Below, in pieces: positions 48,480-62,280 of a DNA stretch of 64,000 nucleotides. Within the stretch, counting starts at the first letter, position 1; the number at the start of each line of letters is the position of its first letter. This DNA comes from Physcomitrium patens (lineage: Eukaryota > Streptophyta > Bryopsida > Funariales > Funariaceae): assembly GCF_000002425.4 (NCBI RefSeq), contig NC_037262.1:8306998-8370997 (forward strand), in the 5' to 3' direction. Below the pieces are notes generated by a model. That model made no database searches. It was not told where the DNA came from and saw nothing but the letters and a program-made list of their open reading frames with translations. The position numbers and the translations under genes were made by a program.

Positions 48480-51400
48480 CTTTGTGACATTGTGACATTA
48501 CCTTTTCCTCCCTACATCTTTTTAGCGAAAAATTCCTCAAAGAACAATGAACAATGAATAATGTAGATGTTGAAGAAGTTCAAAATTTGAGAAATTATAT
48601 TTGTAACATACTTTGATCTTTGTTCTTTTTAAAGATATTTGAATGGTTTTTTCAATCAATCATAATGTCTCATATAAAAGAAAAAAAAGAAAAGAAAAGA
48701 AAACTTCCATGTTATCTAATTATTTTTGAGATCTTCTTAACTTCTTTTAAATAGTATATTTTGAATACCATTCAAAATAGTCTTTATATTCATCAGTATC
48801 ACCAAATATCAAGATTTTTTTTTAGAATCCAATATCAAGTACATTGTATTTTATCATCTACATAAAGAAAAATATGTCGTACTTAAAGATCTTTATCTTG
48901 ATTATATTTTCATGAAGGTTGCAACATTCTAAGTTATTCCTTTAATAACTTTACAAACAATAATTCTTGAGCTAATTCTAAAGATTGTTGATTTTTTATT
49001 TTGGTAAAATCAAAATCATATAATTAAACTATAAAAAAAGAAAAGAAAAGAATAGTAGATTATAGATTGAATTTATTTTATTTTATGTTATCATAAATAT
49101 AATTGATAATTATATTACCTAGATAAAAGAAATAGTGTAGAAGTAAGTAAAAATAAATAAATTTGATAATATATCTTATGAATAAGCTTCATAGACATAA
49201 CTTTGGCTTTATACATATTTATAGGTGATTGATAAGTTAAAAACTTGGCCAATAAGTTGGCCATGTATTGCACATGTTAGCCACTTGTAGTATAACTTAG
49301 CCATCTGATGCATGTACGAAACTTGTCTTACAAATTAGACTCGTATCTTGTAAGTTGGATATATGGTAGAAGTTCTATAGAATATCGTCAAGTAGCTTCT
49401 AATTAAATAGTATATATGAAAGCAAAAGAGTGACCTTCATCACTCTTATCAATACCTTTTTTTAATTTTTAGTCTTATTTCAAGAGACTCTAGTCTTTTT
49501 ATTTTTGACAATAGCCAGTTTAATTTTAATATTATATTATCTTTGAGTAAATATCCACTAGTTTTTAATAATAAAAGAATATATTGATGTTTTGATTGTT
49601 TGTAATATAAGTCATTAATATATTTTAAAAAATCTTTAGACTTTTCATCCTAATATTGATAGATGTTGTTTATAAAAAGCATTGACTTTATTTTATTGTA
49701 TTTGCAAGATTTCTAAAAAAATATTATATACATTTATTAGTAACATATTTATACTAAGCTATAAGATATTTTAATCTATATTGGCTCTATCTTAAATTTA
49801 AGACCACTTTTATATTATAACTTTGATTATTATCAATTTCTATAGATAAAGTAACAATTATTTTCTTCTTGATATATTCATTATTTTATACAATTCAAGA
49901 AAAAATATATAAAATATATAATGAATCTTCATTGACTTTAATAGATATAATCAATATTCAACTTAATTTAATAAATGGTTCAAATCTATACTAATTTAAC
50001 TTGTGTTAAAGACAATTACTCTTTATATAACAACAAAGTAATCACATCTTATCATCAACTTCAAATTAAAGTTGATCTTTTTAAATAATACCTATATTAA
50101 TCTTTTATTGTGCTTTTGCTTCTTTTAATTTTAAATTCATTGTTATAAATGGCTCAAATAAATAATTTGTTAAATGTTTTACTACAAGGTTGTTAAATTT
50201 TAAAAATTCAAAAGTATCAAATTAAAGGTGATAATCATTATTAGCATAAAATTGTGATTATTAAATAAAAAATATTATTTAATTATGGATTTTTTTTTAC
50301 TAATAATAAAATAATTATTCAATTATCTTGATGGTAGTTGATAGTACATTATAAATATTACTATAGAAATTGATTCATTTCCTATCTTTATCCATAAATT
50401 TTAGGATAAAAATACCAATGATAGTTTTATATATACGTTTAATATCTTAAAAAGAATTTCTTAAAATTTAAATATAAATTGAGTCTATTTTGTTATAATA
50501 TTTCTTCATAGTCTAAGATAGCAATAGATGTTAATAAAAAACTTAGTTATTTCTTCATTTGTAATAGTTTTTATATATAGTACAAAATGCACTATCTTGG
50601 TTATTTAGAAGTACCATAAGATTTAAAAGAATTTTCCTTAATGCCATATAAAATGAAATCTTAGAATATACTTAAAGAAACTTGATTAAGAAATGTTAAA
50701 ACAATTGACATTATTGATCTTGTCACTCAAGATGAAATTGCTTAAATTTTAAAAGAATTGATTGTTGTTGATTATGATTTATTTATTTATTTAATTTTTG
50801 TTTATATAAAATAAAATCATCTAAAATATCTTGTTTTTTTTTTTGACCAATTAGTAGTATTAAAAAAAATATTAATAAAGACATATTTCAATATATTATA
50901 CAATGATTCAAAGTATCTATTTTTATAAAAAAAGCTTAAAAAATAATTAAATTTAAGATTTATAATATAATAAAAATTATTATCAAATCTTTCATTTTTT
51001 ATATTCATTATTCCATTCAATTTTTTCTTTAAAAGTCAAATAGAAAAGTTGAGTATCAACTTGAAAATAATTCTTCATATAAATCCAATAATAATTTAAA
51101 AATTATAAAAAAGTCGAATATCTTTTTTAATTTTTAGAGATTTTTAATTTAGGATAATTTAGAATTTCTTTCGATCTATCATAAAATTAATATTTGAAAT
51201 GATGTATGCTAAAAAATTGACTTGAATTAAATAAAATTCATATTTTTCCATCATTGCTTATAATCTTGCATCTTTAGTCTTTTTTAATATTCAAAAAATT
51301 AGTTATTTTTTTTCTTTTGCATTCTTAGAATATATCAAATTATTTTCTAGATAAAAAAAATTCTCAAAATCAACCAAATAAAATCATTCATTAAATATTA

Positions 51401-51634
51401 ATAAGTAATTGAAACATTTCTAAGTTCAAAAGATATGGCATTTTATTCTAAATGTATATACTTGGTTCATGTAGTAGTTTTTTATACATCTCTTTCTTTA
51501 ATATATATTAAATTAAATATTCTTTATATATTTATTTTTATATAATTTTGATTTGATTTAATTGATTAACAATCTTAAATATAAAAAATATAGCATAATT
51601 ATTCTTAATGCTCATTTTATTAAGTCTTCAAAAA

Positions 51635-51676
<42 letters not shown>

Positions 51677-53684
51677 CATTTATTATTTTTCCTCATAAAT
51701 AAGATTATAGGTCTTGCTAGAGATTTTGAATGGCATGTAAAGTTCTTGATCAAATTTTTATCAAAGTATTCTTTAGGGAAGTAAATTTTTACTAAAATAA
51801 GGTATAGATTGGTCCAAATAGTAGTTGAGTCTTTCCTTAAAGATCAATTGATTAATTATAAAAATAATTCTTTAATAGAATATTTATTTTTTTCTTTTCA
51901 AACATATCTTAATATCCATTAAATATTTTTTGGAAGATTGTTTGATGTCTTTCTATCATAAAAAATAGGTGTTGCATAAATATTTTTGTTCTAAAAAATA
52001 AAGATTTGGTTATTCCGGACTTATGACTTATTACTTCATTGAAGATATTTTTAGATTTAATATGAAAAATATCAAAGTTATCAAAGATTTAATCTATATT
52101 AGGATTATTTTTTTAAAATCACAATATGTCCAAATTAATTAAATTAGAAGAAAATATATTAATATTAAATATGTTATCACTATTTGTTACTACACTTATA
52201 AGAATGGTTTTATAAATAATATCTTCTAAAGACAATGATTGACCATCTATGACTTCTATATGTGCAAGTTTAATTTTCTTTATTAATAATATTCTATAAC
52301 TTTTAATGAATGCTTTATCTTAAAAATATATTCAGACTTACAAATTTAATAAGAAAAAGACTTAATGATTTTTAGATTCTAAAAAATTATTTATTCTAAA
52401 GTAAAAAAAATATTTTAAAAATAAAATATGACTTTTATAAGATGTTGCATAAGAATTTAGCTGCTTAGTCTTTATTATAGCCAAACAAATTTATTTTTTG
52501 ATTTATTATATTTTTTATTTATCATACTATTTATTTTTTGGTTGTATCATTTTTCAAAATAATATTTATCAATAAGCTTAGATTTTCTACAATATAAATA
52601 TAAACTTTTTCAATGGCCTTAAGATTTTTTTAATTTAATAAGGAATCTAAAGCATATTGCATCAATTTTCATATCTTCTACTTTAGAATAAATGTGTTGA
52701 AAAGGTGTTTTTATAACAAATAAATAATTGAAACATTATGGCATATTTCTATAATTCTTAGATCAAATCTCAAAAAATTGATTATAATACTTTATAGAAA
52801 ATTAAATTTCTTAAATAAATGTTTAAAGATCAAATAATTTGATATTCAGTTTCTTTATCTTATATTAAAATTTATAGAAAAATTGGTTGACAAATTCAGC
52901 ATCATTTCACTTAATATTAATTACTAATTATCAAAATTATGAAGCATATAGTGATATTAAATAATTTTCTTCATATATGATCTAAACCTTATTAGTTGTA
53001 ATACAAATTATATTATACTTTTTATATATGGATCATATTTTGCTAAAAAAAATTTTAAATTGTTCAATATTGAGTTATATCATTTAAAGAAGAATGAAAG
53101 CTATTATAGAGAATAATTTGATTTTTTTTAAAAATAAATATGACTTGTGATTTTTAAGGTTGAATAGCTTTAAGGTTGAAGTTTAATCATTAATTATACT
53201 TAGTTGATAAATATTCAAAGCTTTAATATTATATCATCAAATTTCGTAACTAAGACATTTCTTAGTTTTTTAATAATAGTAGTGATGCTTGTAAGATATT
53301 CTACTATAGACAAAGTTGCTCGTACATATATAGATAATAAAGTAGTTCCAGTTGTATGTTCTTTTTTTATTTCTAATTAATCTTAATGTTTCTTATAGTA
53401 ATAAAAAGAGTTGATGCATTGCAAGTAGCAACTTTTTAATTTTTGATTCTATATATATATTTTCTAATTCTAATTTTTTTGCCATGATTATAAAATAGTT
53501 TTTTTTTTTATTAATTATGATATGAATAAAAAAATGACTAAGAATATAAAAAAGATTTTAAAAAATATCAATTTTAAATTAAATAATTATTATGGATATC
53601 AACATTGGTATTAATAACTAAGAAAATAAGAAGAATTAGGTATAGATATAAATAAATAAATCTTATAATATCTTAATAAAATTC
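48480..53684 (-). mobile_element. Fossil Ty3/gypsy chromovirus in minus orientation
   Basis: The reverse complement shows, from right to left, a trace of the leader, a gag start near 53,485, the protease region near 52.2 kb, reverse transcriptase near 51.7-51.8 kb and a chromodomain trace near 49.66-49.90 kb. The 3' region at 48.5-49.06 kb resembles 60.18-60.62 kb. All parts match the younger relatives to the right. The copy is old, very AT-shifted and broken in far more than ten places. A plus-oriented LTR of the same family interrupts it near its 3' end. Confidence 0.6.
49086..49620 (+). mobile_element. Solo LTR nested in the minus-oriented fossil
   Basis: This stretch is colinear with the LTR at 61,537-62,090: a start near ATCATAAATATAATT, then AAGCTTCATAGAC, GTTAAAAACTTGGCCAA, TATATATGA and CAATAGCC-like blocks. 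It is in plus orientation, with no internal region attached, and lies between the chromodomain trace and the 3' region of the minus element. It therefore inserted later than that element. Confidence 0.6.
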
Positions 53685-56600
53685 TTTGTCATGGACATGT
53701 CTATAGTTACTTAGATAACATGAATAGATAGAAGTAGGTATAGTAGGTTAATTTGATAATCTTATAGAAAAGCTTTTTAGAAGCTACATAGATGAGATTT
53801 TATTTTTATACATGTTTATAGGTGATTGATAGGTTAAAAACTTGGCCAACAAGTTAGTTACATATCACACATATTAATAGCTTGTGGTAAAAATTAAAAA
53901 TGTGAGATACATATAAACAACTTGTCTTGTAAGTTAAGATATGTGTCTTACAAATTACATACATGTTGGAGGTCCTATAGAATGTTATTATGTAGCTATT
54001 GGATAGATAGTATATATAGAAGTAAGAATGAAGCCTTTTTCACTCTTGTCAATTTTTTTATTTCTATATGTGCTTATAGCCTACAATATAATTATATCTA
54101 AAGAAAATATAAAATTACAAAATGAGGAGCGCATTTGTCAAAGAAGATAATGTGTTGAAAAAAAAATTTGTCTAGCTACAATTGGGATTGTGCAACTAGA
54201 ATCTTGTAAAATTTTGAATGAAGGTCCTATCTTCTTTGAAGAATCCTCTCCTTATTTTATAATAGATGTGCATTTAGAACCTAATAAATATAAAGCCTCT
54301 GTCTTGATAGATTCACGAGCCTCAACTTGTTTCTTAGACATGAAATTTGTTAAAAATCATAAAATACCATTAGTACAAAAAACCAAATGTGTTCATGTAG
54401 AAGTCATAGATGGTCGTCCGTTGTCTTTTAGAGATGTTACTCATAAAATACTTCCTATAGATGTAGCAATAAATGATCATAGTAGTTGCATAATCTTTAA
54501 TATAATTAGACCTCTCTCTAATCAAATCATTTTATGTTTATCATAGTTAAAAAAGTATAATCTTTATATAGATTAGATTTCTCATATCCTTGAATTTTCT
54601 AAAAGTATAATTAAGAGTGAAATTAATCTAGTAGAAAGTCATAAGTCTAGTATAATTAAAGCTATATTTGTAGGTGGAAGAACTTTCTTATATGTTGCAA
54701 AAGAAGGATCACCTTGTATCATTTATGCCACACCTAATTCTAATGATGCAAAGACTTTAAATGGCATTTCCAATCAATATCAAGAATTTTAAGATATATT
54801 TAAGAAGGAAAATGTGGATACTCTTCTAAAACATCGTCCTTATCATTGCTCAATTGACTTTCAAAAAGGAGCACAACTGCCATTTAGACCAATCTATACT
54901 TTATCACAAAATGAATTGGCTGAACTCAAGGAATATAATGAAGAAAATCTGGCCAAGAATTTCATATGCCATTCTAAATCACTAGTAGGAGCTCCAATCT
55001 TATTTGTGAAGAAAAAAGATGGATTATTGGTGATGTATATTGATTATCAAGGACTCAACAAAATCATCATAAAAAATAGATACCTTCTACTTTTGATATC
55101 CAAACTTTTCTATCAAATGAATCAAGCTAAGATCTATACAAAAATAGATCTATGAGGAGCATACAACTTAATACGCATTAAAAAAAGAGATGAATGGAAG
55201 ACTACATTTCGAACTAGGTATGGGTATTTTGAATACAAAATCATGCCTTTTGAACTTATAAATGCACTGGCAGCTTTTTAATATTTAATGAATGATGTTT
55301 TTTGAGAGTTTTTAGACAATTTTGTTGTTTGTTATTTGAATGATATCTGAATCTATTCTAAGAACAGAGATGAATTTAAATTTCATATTTGTTGTGTGTT
55401 ACAAAAATTAAGAGATGCAAGACTTTATGCCAAGATAGAAAAGTGTGTATTCTATACTACTCAAGTTGACTTATTTGGATACATCATTTCAAATGATGGA
55501 CTTACGATGGATCCTAAGAAAGTTCAAATGATTATAGATTGGAAGATTCTAAAAACAACAAGAGATGTTGAATACTTTTTGGGCTTTGTCAACTATTATC
55601 GGATCTTCATCAAAGACTTCTCTTGAGTTGTAGCTCCACTTACATATTTGACTTGCAAAAACAAGCTTGAGTGGAGCCGAGAAGCTGAAGCATCTTTTAA
55701 AACTTTGAAGTCAGCCTTTATTTTTATACCAATCTTGTATCGTGTTAACTTTTTTAAGGTATTTTTTATGGAAATAGATGTATTAGACTTTGCTTTGGAT
55801 GTTATATTATCACAAATGAAAATAGATAATAAACTTCACCCAATAGCTTTTTATTCTAGAAAATTTTCAGCAGCCCAAATTAACTATGAAATCTATGACA
55901 AAGAACTTCTTGCAATTGTGGATTCATTTCAGGAATGGCATCATTATCTAGAAGGTGCTTCTAATCGAGTCACCATATATACGGATCACAAGAAACTCGA
56001 GTACTTTATGTCAATACGTGTTTTAAATCGTCGCCAAGCCCATTGGAGCATGTCTTTATTAAGATTTGATTTTAAGATTACATATTGATCCGGATAACAA
56101 TAAGATTTGTTAGACGCCTCTTTTAGACATTCTTATCTTGCACCAAAAGAAGCAGATGCATCTTTTGATCAGCAATGAATAATTTTCTTGAATCCAAAAC
56201 ATTTTCATCTTTGAGTAATGAAATCAACATTGACTGTTGATTTTATTCTTAAGCAACAAATCCAATCAAGTATGTCTTCTAATCCTCTTCTTCACAATAT
56301 TAAGAATTTTTCTTTTAAGTCCTAAAATACTTCTAAGTTTGAATTCAAAAACAATCTACTCTATTTTGAAGGTCGATTATATGTTCTAAGAGAAGAAGCA
56401 CACTTACATGTTCTTCAAACATATCATGACTTTTCAGCAGCAAGACATTTTGGATACAATAAGATTTTGGAGCTTATATCCAAAGATTTTTGGTGGCCAC
56501 AATTGTGGAAGGATATAAAAGACTTTGTTCAGTCATGCAATGTTTGTTCAAGATCAAAAACTCCTTATCATCGATCTTATAGACTTCTTTAACTATTACT

Positions 56601-57172
56601 TATTCTAAAACAACCATGGTCTTTTGTTTCTATGGATTTTATTACGAATCTTCCAATCTCATATTCTTATGATTTTATATTTGTGATCCCAGATTGTTTT
56701 TCTAAGATGGCACATTTTGTACCATGTACAAAATCTATGACAAGTGAAAAAACATCTAAATTCTTTCTTGACAACATCTATTGCTATTATGGATTATCCA
56801 AGGATATTATATCGGATAAGAGAATTTAGTTTGTATCAAGTTTTCGGCAAACTCTTTTTAAGATTCTAAAAGAGGATATAAAACTATCTTCAACATTCTA
56901 TCTTCAAATTGATGGGCAAATGGAGCATGTTAATCAAGTTTTAAAATAGTATTTAAGATGTACCATCAACTATCAATAAGATGATTGAACAATTTTTTTG
57001 CCATTGGCAGAGTTTGTTTATAATAACACAATACATTCTTCTACAAAACAAACACCTTTCTTTACCAATTATGGTTATCATCCATGACTTGATATTTTTG
57101 ACTTTTTAAAAGCTCATAATCGTGCGGCAAAAGATTTGGCAAATCATTTGTCAGAGCTACATGCAACATTAC
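53685..57172 (+). mobile_element. Fossil Ty3/gypsy chromovirus copy, internally deleted and 3' truncated
   Basis: A 5' LTR (53,685 to about 54,066) is joined to the end of the gag region, so most of gag is missing. Protease, reverse transcriptase, RNase H and integrase stretches then follow in normal gypsy order up to about 57,172, where another repeat begins. The relationship to the copy at 61.5 kb is clear over the LTR, the gag end and the protease. The copy is broken in more than ten places and is older than its right-hand relative; most differences look like C-to-T or G-to-A. Confidence 0.8.
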
Positions 57173-60100
57173 ACCTTAATTTTCATAACTCTTGCTATAA
57201 TTCTTTATAGTTTCACAATCATATTTAGTACCATAAACTTGTGTAATTTCATAAACCTCCTCATAACTATCATGTAAAAATTCAAACCTTCTTTCATCTA
57301 ATCTATATGCAATTTCATAGCCATATAAAATTTGACTTTCATCATCATTTCCATGCATAATTCTACCACTTCTTACATCATAATATTGTGAATTTACATA
57401 ACTTCTATGATCATAACTTTGAGTAGATCCATAATCCATCTCTTTTTAAGGCTCAACATTAAATTCTTCAATATATTTCAAAGTATTGGACAAAACATCT
57501 TCTCCTCCTTCAAATGTAGAAAATGCCTTTTGATTACTAAGAGATATTCCATCCAAATTGCCATCATCAACTTGCATAAACTTATTTAATGTAGAATAGC
57601 CATAGCTTCCAACCGCATTGTTATTAGTTTATAAATCCTTGATCTTCACATTATCTTCAAATTTTTGGATACATTGGCCTTCTATAGTAATAGTTTGAAA
57701 AAAAGTCTTTGTTCTCTCTTTCACTACCCTCAGTATAAGATTCAATTTCTTTTATCTGTAAAGAATTTGCTACTCCATTGAAGTCCCCTACTTGCTTTTT
57801 TATTTTTTTATTTTTTTAGATTAGTCTTGTGCATTGATAAAGATGACATAGAAGCCAAAGTAGAATATTTCTTAAGCCATATTGCAATTCCTTTAGCTTT
57901 TTCTTCTTCTTATCTTTCTAAAATAACTACTACTTCCTTCAACTTCTCCTAATTATTGATACAACTACCCTCCATAGACTCATCTATAAGAAGCATGAAA
58001 ATCTCATCTCCCAAAGCATCATCAACACCATTTAAAAACAACTCTACCTTTAAAGCACCCAATCACTATTTCTTTGAGAATGAGAGTTGATAAAATCTCA
58101 TATCAAATTCTTCCAAGAATTCATAAAGATCCATATGCTTACCTAATTGCAATTCTATATAATCCAAAAACTTTCGCTTAGTAATCCTATCCTCATTTCT
58201 ACCAATTAATTCTTCATTCAAAAGTTCTTGAAATTTTGACCATGTCTCTAAATCTCTTCTAAGCAATCTCTCTATTTTTTTATGAAATCCAAGTTTAATA
58301 GCCAAATCAAAGCTTGAGATCATATTTGCCTCAAAGATTTGGTATGTCTCCATCTCAATTATATAAACTTGTAAAAACTTAGTAATATTGCATCCTTCAA
58401 ACCTCTCAAATTTGTTGATGACTCCTTGCAATGCCTTTTTGATATCTTTTTCAATTGCTTGTATCTTTTATTGTTCCTCTATGAATATACAAAAATTCTT
58501 AAAAAACTCACTAATATTTGGTTCATCCAAAATATTCAACCTATCCAAAGTCCTTAAAGACACATCTTCCATTTTGTTCTACAATATTCAAAAATATTCT
58601 TTGAAATACTCCAATAAATACCTTATGATACTTCAAAATGCTCCAACATGTCTATAAAGCCTTATAGTATTCCATGATAATCCAAATATTGCCATTGTAT
58701 TTTAAAATAGTTTCTAAAGTTCCAAGAATTCAAAACCTCCAATTCACACATCACTTATAGTTCTTCTTTCAACTCTCTTATTTATTTATTTTTTTTTATA
58801 ATTCAAATAATCCAAGATAACCAAATACCTTCTATTCCAAGCCTTTTCATATTAAATTCATCACTTATATCATATTACATGTTGTTATGCTTGAGAATGC
58901 ACTGGACACCTAACTGTGAAAGGTGAGGTTGTGTTTCACAAATATTCAAAAAACCCTAATAAGTTTCATCCATATGAGAAGAATATAATTCAAATTTTAA
59001 TTCAAAAGTACTAAAAAATACTCTTTTTAATAGCCTCAATGACATATAAACCTCAATTACTTTGTTACTTTCATATTTAAGCAATTTAGATTTTTCTTAT
59101 AAGCTCTAATCCTAATCAATGAGCTTTAACAAGTTGTAACTTCTAATTTGACCATTCACTTGATGTAAAATTTTGTATACAATTATCAAGATAAGTCTTT
59201 TATACGCTCAAGAATTTTCAATCCAATCCAACTTACAGATTGTGAAAAATCCTCAAAATATTGCATTGATGTCACTTAGCCACCAACTTGAAAAGTGAAG
59301 AAAATATTCCAGTAGTGATTTCTCCTTTTCCAACTATTAACTTAGATTCAAAATTGGTGTGCAGCTTGACCTTCAAGTCCTTAAACACCATGCCAAATTT
59401 CACCTTGATCCAATTGGTAGATCTCTAGATATCACAGAAATCCTACCCAACTCCAAACTACCAACTTTTGAAATCCTCTTGTGTTAAAAACTAGATATCT
59501 CTAAAACACACCATTAAATTATTACAAAATTTTGTATACACTTAATACATCTAATAATCAAAAAAATATCAAATTTTGAAATGTAGATATTATACCAATT
59601 GTACGAACTAGCCAAAATTACTAGTCCTAGTTATATTATATGAAATCCAAATCACCAATACAAACCTTGACTTTGAATAATAATTTCTTAGTTCTCAAAA
59701 ATCCTACAAAAACTATTCTTATACCTTTGAAAAGATCTTCAAGCTAGTTCTCAAATCCTAATCTTCAAATTTCAAATGCCCCCTTAATTTGCCATAGGCA
59801 GTCGTTTTAATAACGAGAGGTCTGATTTTGATCTTGCCTCAGAAATGGTCGACCTCTGGATATCAATCCATTCCATCTTAAGGATTTTTTAGCCTAATCC
59901 TACCTTTAACTTGACCCTAGTATCAATCATATCAACCATTTATCTCTTCTACCTTGATTTTTATAATTTATGGCCTTTTTAAGGCAATAAATTTTTTTTT
60001 ATATCCTAGAGGGTAAAAATACTAACTAACTTTTATCTACTTGCTATTAAGACAAAAAAATAGGCTAAAAGGCTTTCATAAAAGCCTTATTTAAATATTT

Positions 60101-60180
60101 TGAATTCTTGTTAAATTAATATAATAGAATATTAATTAAAAAATTATTTTTAGTGATATTTTCACTATATAATCATATCA
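57173..60180 (-). mobile_element. Fossil of a second LTR retroelement family, minus orientation
   Basis: It starts abruptly where the integrase region of the left neighbour stops. Minus-strand frames at 57,176-57,439 and 58,066-58,431 look gag-like: an acidic tyrosine-rich part, and a part with TKFLQVYIIEME and RITKRKFLDYIE blocks. The rest to 60.18 kb is non-coding and resembles the 32.6-33.1 kb stretch in style. Probably a non-coding flank or LTR plus gag only. It is broken in several places. Confidence 0.45.
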
Positions 60181-61536
60181 CAATACGACATCACGTAGTT
60201 GTCAAGGATATGAATTAGAAGAAGATGCATAAACTTGAAAAATTTGTGTCAATAGAAAAGTGGCAAAATAGAAATAAATAATTTTATTTGTCACATATTC
60301 CAATTTTTGTTCTCTTCAAAGATAGTTGATGGGTCCTCTCAATTATTGATAGTGTCTCATATCACGGTGGAAAGACCACCTTCTTATTTGATCATTGTTG
60401 AGGCTTTTGTAACTTCCTTCAAATAAAACATTTAGAACGTTGTCACGAGTTGTTCCTACCTCTAATAAAATCACCAAACATCAGGAGTCTCTTCCAAGGT
60501 TGTGAAACCAAACACGTTGTATCTTATCATTTATTTGAGAAAGGACATGTCGTTCTTGAGGATCTTCATCTTGATTTTGTCATCTTGAAGGTTGTGACAA
60601 TTGTAATGTCTCATTTACTAAGTCTATAAATGAAAGCTCTTCAGTTGAATCTGCTAGTTGTTGGTTCTCCATCTCCTCAGCATTACAAATATATAGAAGC
60701 AATAAAAAAAATATTGAAGGTAGAATGCAATCTTTCTTGGACCTTGTTTCTTTTATAGCAAAGATTTACTATTCTTCATCTTGATTTAGATGGATGTTGA
60801 TGATAAAAAGCCTCTATTGCCTTTATTGTATTTATAAGATTCTTTATTGGCTTCCATGTATATTCACTAATATCATATTTGCGCCAATAGACAAGATATT
60901 TCAATTTATTTTGGCGCTGCTTTGAGTTTAGAACTTCTTCTACTTCAAACTCTTTATTATTGTCAACTTCTATAGGAGGAGGTGGAGCTTGTCTTCTTTT
61001 TGCTATGTTCACACTCTTATATAGTTCAAGAAGAGACATGTAGAAGACAAGATGGATCTTTATTGCCTTTGGTAAGTATAACTGATAAGCAACTGGATCA
61101 ATTTATCTATAAATAGGAAAATATCTAAATCTATGGTAGTCCAACTTATCACAAGGAGAAGTAATCTTGAAATTACAATGAAGCAACTCTACCTTATCAT
61201 CTACATTGAATTGTGGTTGTTCTTTTTGATAGGCATCCACATTGATCTTTTCCTGTTTTTGAGCTTTCTTTAATTACACCTTCATCATTCCATGTAGCTT
61301 TGATAAATGATTTTTCAAATCTTGTGCTATCAGATTATCGACTTTTGAAAAGTCAAAAATATCAAGTCATGGCTGGTAACCATAATTTACAAAAAAAAGA
61401 TGTTTTTTGTATAGAAGAATGCATTGTATTATTATAAGCAAACTTTGCCAATTCCAAGAGTATTTTCTAATTGTCTTCTTGATAATTAATGGTATACCTT
61501 AAGTATTGCTTCAAAACTTGGTTTACGTGCTATGTT
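60181..61536 (-). mobile_element. Fossil 3' part of a chromovirus: integrase end, chromodomain and 3' region
   Basis: On the minus strand the end of an integrase region (about 61.05-61.5 kb) leads into a chromodomain at 60,776-61,039, with EFEVEEVLNSKQRQNKLKYL and the aromatic residues of YWRKYDISEYTW. A 3' region to about 60.18 kb follows. The chromodomain is what marks the family as a chromovirus of Ty3/gypsy. The fragment is less decayed than the copies at 48-57 kb but has several breaks. Confidence 0.75.
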
Positions 61537-62090
61537 TGTGTCACGGACATACATATAATTACCTATATGAATAGATAAAAGTATGTAAAAGTAGGTTAAT
61601 TGTGTAATATCTTCTAGAGAAGCTTCTTAGAAGCTTCATAGACACTGCTTTGACTTTATAGGAGTCTATAGTTGACTTTTAGGTTAGAAACTTGGTCAAC
61701 AAGTTAGCCATGTGCCACGCATGTTGGAAGCTTAAAGAACAAGCTAACTACGTGGTCCATCCATAGAAAACTTGCCTTGCAAGCAAAGGCATGTGGCCTA
61801 GAAAGTCAACATATATTGGAGGTCTTATAGAACATCGCCACGTGGCTTCTAGTTAGATAGTATATATAGAGGCAAGAGTGAAGCCCTCTTCACTCTTGTC
61901 AACTCCTTTCTTGCTTCTAGTCTAGTTTCAAGGGTCTCTAGTTTTCTTGTATTTTGGCAATAGCCATTCCAGTTTCTTTCTTAATATACATATTTCTATT
62001 TTGTCCTATTTCTTTTTGAGAAAAGTCTCACTTACTCTTTAGCTTTCATCGAGTTCTTGTCCTTGACAGATTGATAAGAGTACACTTACA
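61537..62090 (+). repeat. 5' LTR of the younger chromovirus copy
   Basis: It begins TGTGTCACGG and ends TACACTTACA directly before the primer-binding site. A TATA-like TATATATAGAGG lies near 61,861-61,872, followed by the probable transcript start. Sequences related to this LTR recur at about 13.5, 14.25, 49.1 and 53.7 kb. Confidence 0.8.
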
Positions 62091-62100
62091 ATATCAGAGC
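62091..62100 (+). other. Primer-binding site for initiator methionine tRNA
   Basis: ATATCAGAGC directly after the LTR matches the TATCAGAGC core that plant LTR elements use to pair with the 3' end of initiator Met tRNA. Confidence 0.7.
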
Positions 62101-62280
62101 TTTGTCTTTTCTTGATTAAGAGTGGATTACCCCTTTTTCTTGATAAGACATAAGTGCATTAGAAGTTGCGGATTACCCTCTTTTAAACTGATATTGTTCT
62201 TAGTATTTTCTTTGTTATCAATTCCTCTCTTCTATTTGTTTTGAGCGTTATTAGACATCTTCTCTTTTCTAAGTGCTACT

